Assembly: GCA_963754535.1 (NCBI GenBank)
Contig: CAVWGG010000006.1
Location: 248,001-312,000, forward strand
DNA: 64,000 nt
Direction of reading: 5' to 3'
DNA from: RPQJ01 sp963754535
Lineage (GTDB): Bacteria; Pseudomonadota; Gammaproteobacteria; Steroidobacterales; Steroidobacteraceae
The notes under the pieces were generated by a model that was not told where the DNA came from, made no database searches, and worked only from the letters and a program-made list of their open reading frames with translations. The position numbers and the translations under genes were made by a program. Below are positions 62,869 through 64,000 of this stretch, in pieces (position 1 is the stretch's first letter; each line of letters begins with the position of its first letter).

Positions 62869-64000
62869 TGCCCTGCCCGAGGCCGATGCACATCGTTGCG
62901 ATTCCCAGCGTCGCGCCTTTCTGCTCCATCACGTTGACGAGCGACGTGGTGATGCGTGCGCCGGAGCAACCCAGCGGGTGACCGAGCGCGATCGCGCCGC
63001 CATTCAAGTTCACCTTCTCGTCGAACGTGTCCATCAAGCCAAGGTCCTTGATGACCGGCAACGACTGCGCGGCAAAGGCCTCGTTGAGCTCGGCGACCTG
63101 GATGTCTTCCATCGTGAGGCCGGCGCGCTTGAGCGCCTTCTTCGTCGCCGGCACCGGGCCGTAACCCATGATCGCCGGATCGCAGCCCGCCACGGCCATC
63201 GCGCGGACTTTCGCGCGCGGCTTGAGGCCGAGTGCCTTGGCTCGCTCGTAGCTCATTACGAGCATGGCGGAAGCGCCGTCCGAGATCGCCGATGACGAAC
63301 CCGCCGTCACCGTGCCGCCCTTCGGATCGAAGGCGGGTGGCAGGGCCGCCAGCGTCTCGACGGTCGTCTCGGGACGAATGACTTCGTCGATCTCGCAGAG
63401 CACGCGCGCGCCGACGGCGTCGTGTCCCTCGATGCCGACGATTTCATTCTTGTAGCGGCCCGTCTGCGTCGCTTCCCACGCCTTGGCGTGCGAGCGCGCG
63501 GCGAACTTGTCCTGCATCTCGCGCGTGATGCCGTGCATGCGGCCGAGCATCTCGGCGGTCAGGCCCATCATGTTCGAGGCCTTTGCGTACTGCGTCGAGG
63601 CGGCCGGGTTCAGGTCGATACCGTGCATCATGTTGACGTGACCCATGTGCTCGACGCCGCCGATCACGAACACGTCGCCCTGGCCGGTCATGATCTGGGC
63701 CGCCGCCGTGTGCAGCGCCTGCATCGACGAGCCGCAGAGGCGATTGACGGTCTGGCCTGGCACCGTGTGCGGCAGGCCGGCCAGCAGCAGCGCGTTGCGG
63801 GCGATGTTCATGCCCTGCTCGAGCGTCTGGTTCACGCAGCCCCAGATCACGTCCTCGACTTCGTTCATGTCGAGGCCGGGGTTGCGGCGGAACAGCGCCT
63901 TGATCAGCTCGGCCGAGAGCGCCTCGGCGCGGACGTTGCGGAACATGCCGCCTTTCGAGCGGCCCATCGCAGTGCGGACGCCATCGACGATGACGACATC
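62843..64000 (-). CDS. fadA: Acetyl-CoA C-acyltransferase (3-ketoacyl-CoA thiolase, FadA-type), first codons beyond the edge
   Basis: The frame is open to the right edge and starts within DVVIVDGVRTAMGRSKGGMF, the standard FadA start minus a few residues, so only the first few codons are missing. It has the acyl-enzyme cysteine in TVNRLCGSSMQALHTAAAQI, the C-terminal HPLGCSGARI with the second catalytic cysteine and GH, and NEAFAAQSLPVIKDL. It performs the last step of beta-oxidation. The 3' end overlaps the AraC-type regulator on the opposite strand. FadB would be expected beyond the window. Confidence 0.95.
   Translation of the reverse strand, partial: DVVIVDGVRTAMGRSKGGMFRNVRAEALSAELIKALFRRNPGLDMNEVEDVIWGCVNQTLEQGMNIARNALLLAGLPHTVPGQTVNRLCGSSMQALHTAAAQIMTGQGDVFVIGGVEHMGHVNMMHGIDLNPAASTQYAKASNMMGLTAEMLGRMHGITREMQDKFAARSHAKAWEATQTGRYKNEIVGIEGHDAVGARVLCEIDEVIRPETTVETLAALPPAFDPKGGTVTAGSSSAISDGASAMLVMSYERAKALGLKPRAKVRAMAVAGCDPAIMGYGPVPATKKALKRAGLTMEDIQVAELNEAFAAQSLPVIKDLGLMDTFDEKVNLNGGAIALGHPLGCSGARITTSLVNVMEQKGATLGIATMCIGLGQGITTVLERV

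Overview
The window is clearly GC-rich, gene-dense bacterial chromosome. The gene families (DUF1302 outer-membrane-type protein, WS/DGAT, the PA2778/PA2779 pair, NnrU, pirin/DoxX, AzoR, Bfd/Bfr, HicA) point to a gammaproteobacterium, plausibly of the Steroidobacterales/Nevskiales type. That placement is inference from gene content only. I saw no rRNA, tRNA, CRISPR array, integrase or transposase.

Layout. (1) 1-10.8 kb is lipid and acyl-CoA metabolism. A minus-strand run (acyl-CoA dehydrogenase, TetR regulator, wax-ester synthase/DGAT, DUF1302 protein) is divergent from a tightly coupled five-gene plus-strand operon: biotin-dependent acyl-CoA carboxylase beta, acyl-CoA dehydrogenase, enoyl-CoA hydratase, carboxylase alpha, and a BKACE/DUF849 enzyme. 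The operon looks like the acyclic-terpene (atu) or leucine (liu) pathways with the usual HMG-CoA lyase slot filled by BKACE. A perfect 14-bp palindrome lies between the two units. (2) 10.8-24.6 kb is mixed: a PLP decarboxylase, two tiny membrane proteins, a LysR regulator, NnrU, a frameshifted M20 peptidase, a HugZ-like protein, a long inverted-repeat element, an orphan HicA, a flippase-like/P-type ATPase fusion, and a redox group (pirin, DoxX, AzoR, LysR, GST). (3) 24.7-29.5 kb is a complete MarR-OMF-EmrA-EmrB tripartite efflux operon. (4) 29.5-34.4 kb holds the PA2778/PA2779 pair, a rhomboid protease, lipocalin Blc, and a two-gene unit of a PlsC-type acyltransferase and a homologue of cyanobacterial long-chain acyl-ACP reductase. 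(5) 34.5-48.8 kb holds an amino-acid permease, bfd-bfr behind a Fur-box-like palindrome, a frameshifted malic enzyme, two exported amidohydrolases, a DUF938 methyltransferase, gamma-glutamyltransferase, a frameshifted alanine symporter, a phosphoesterase, a VOC protein, a LOG protein and a deoxyinosine glycosylase. (6) 48.9-61.6 kb is a complete Tad/Flp pilus locus on the minus strand, from the Flp pilin through TadV, an AAA ATPase, CpaB, secretin, a lipoprotein, TadG, two TadE-like pseudopilins, TadZ, TadA, TadB, TadC and a TPR lipoprotein. It is faced by a receiver/AraC-type regulator. (7) The right edge is a FadA-type thiolase that runs off the end.

A recurring feature is single-base indels that break or distort otherwise well-conserved genes (M20 peptidase, ATPase/pirin junction, malic enzyme twice, alanine symporter, TadB, second TadE, AraC regulator). 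Several sit in short G/C runs. The simplest explanation is residual sequence error, so the broken genes should be read as probably intact in the organism.
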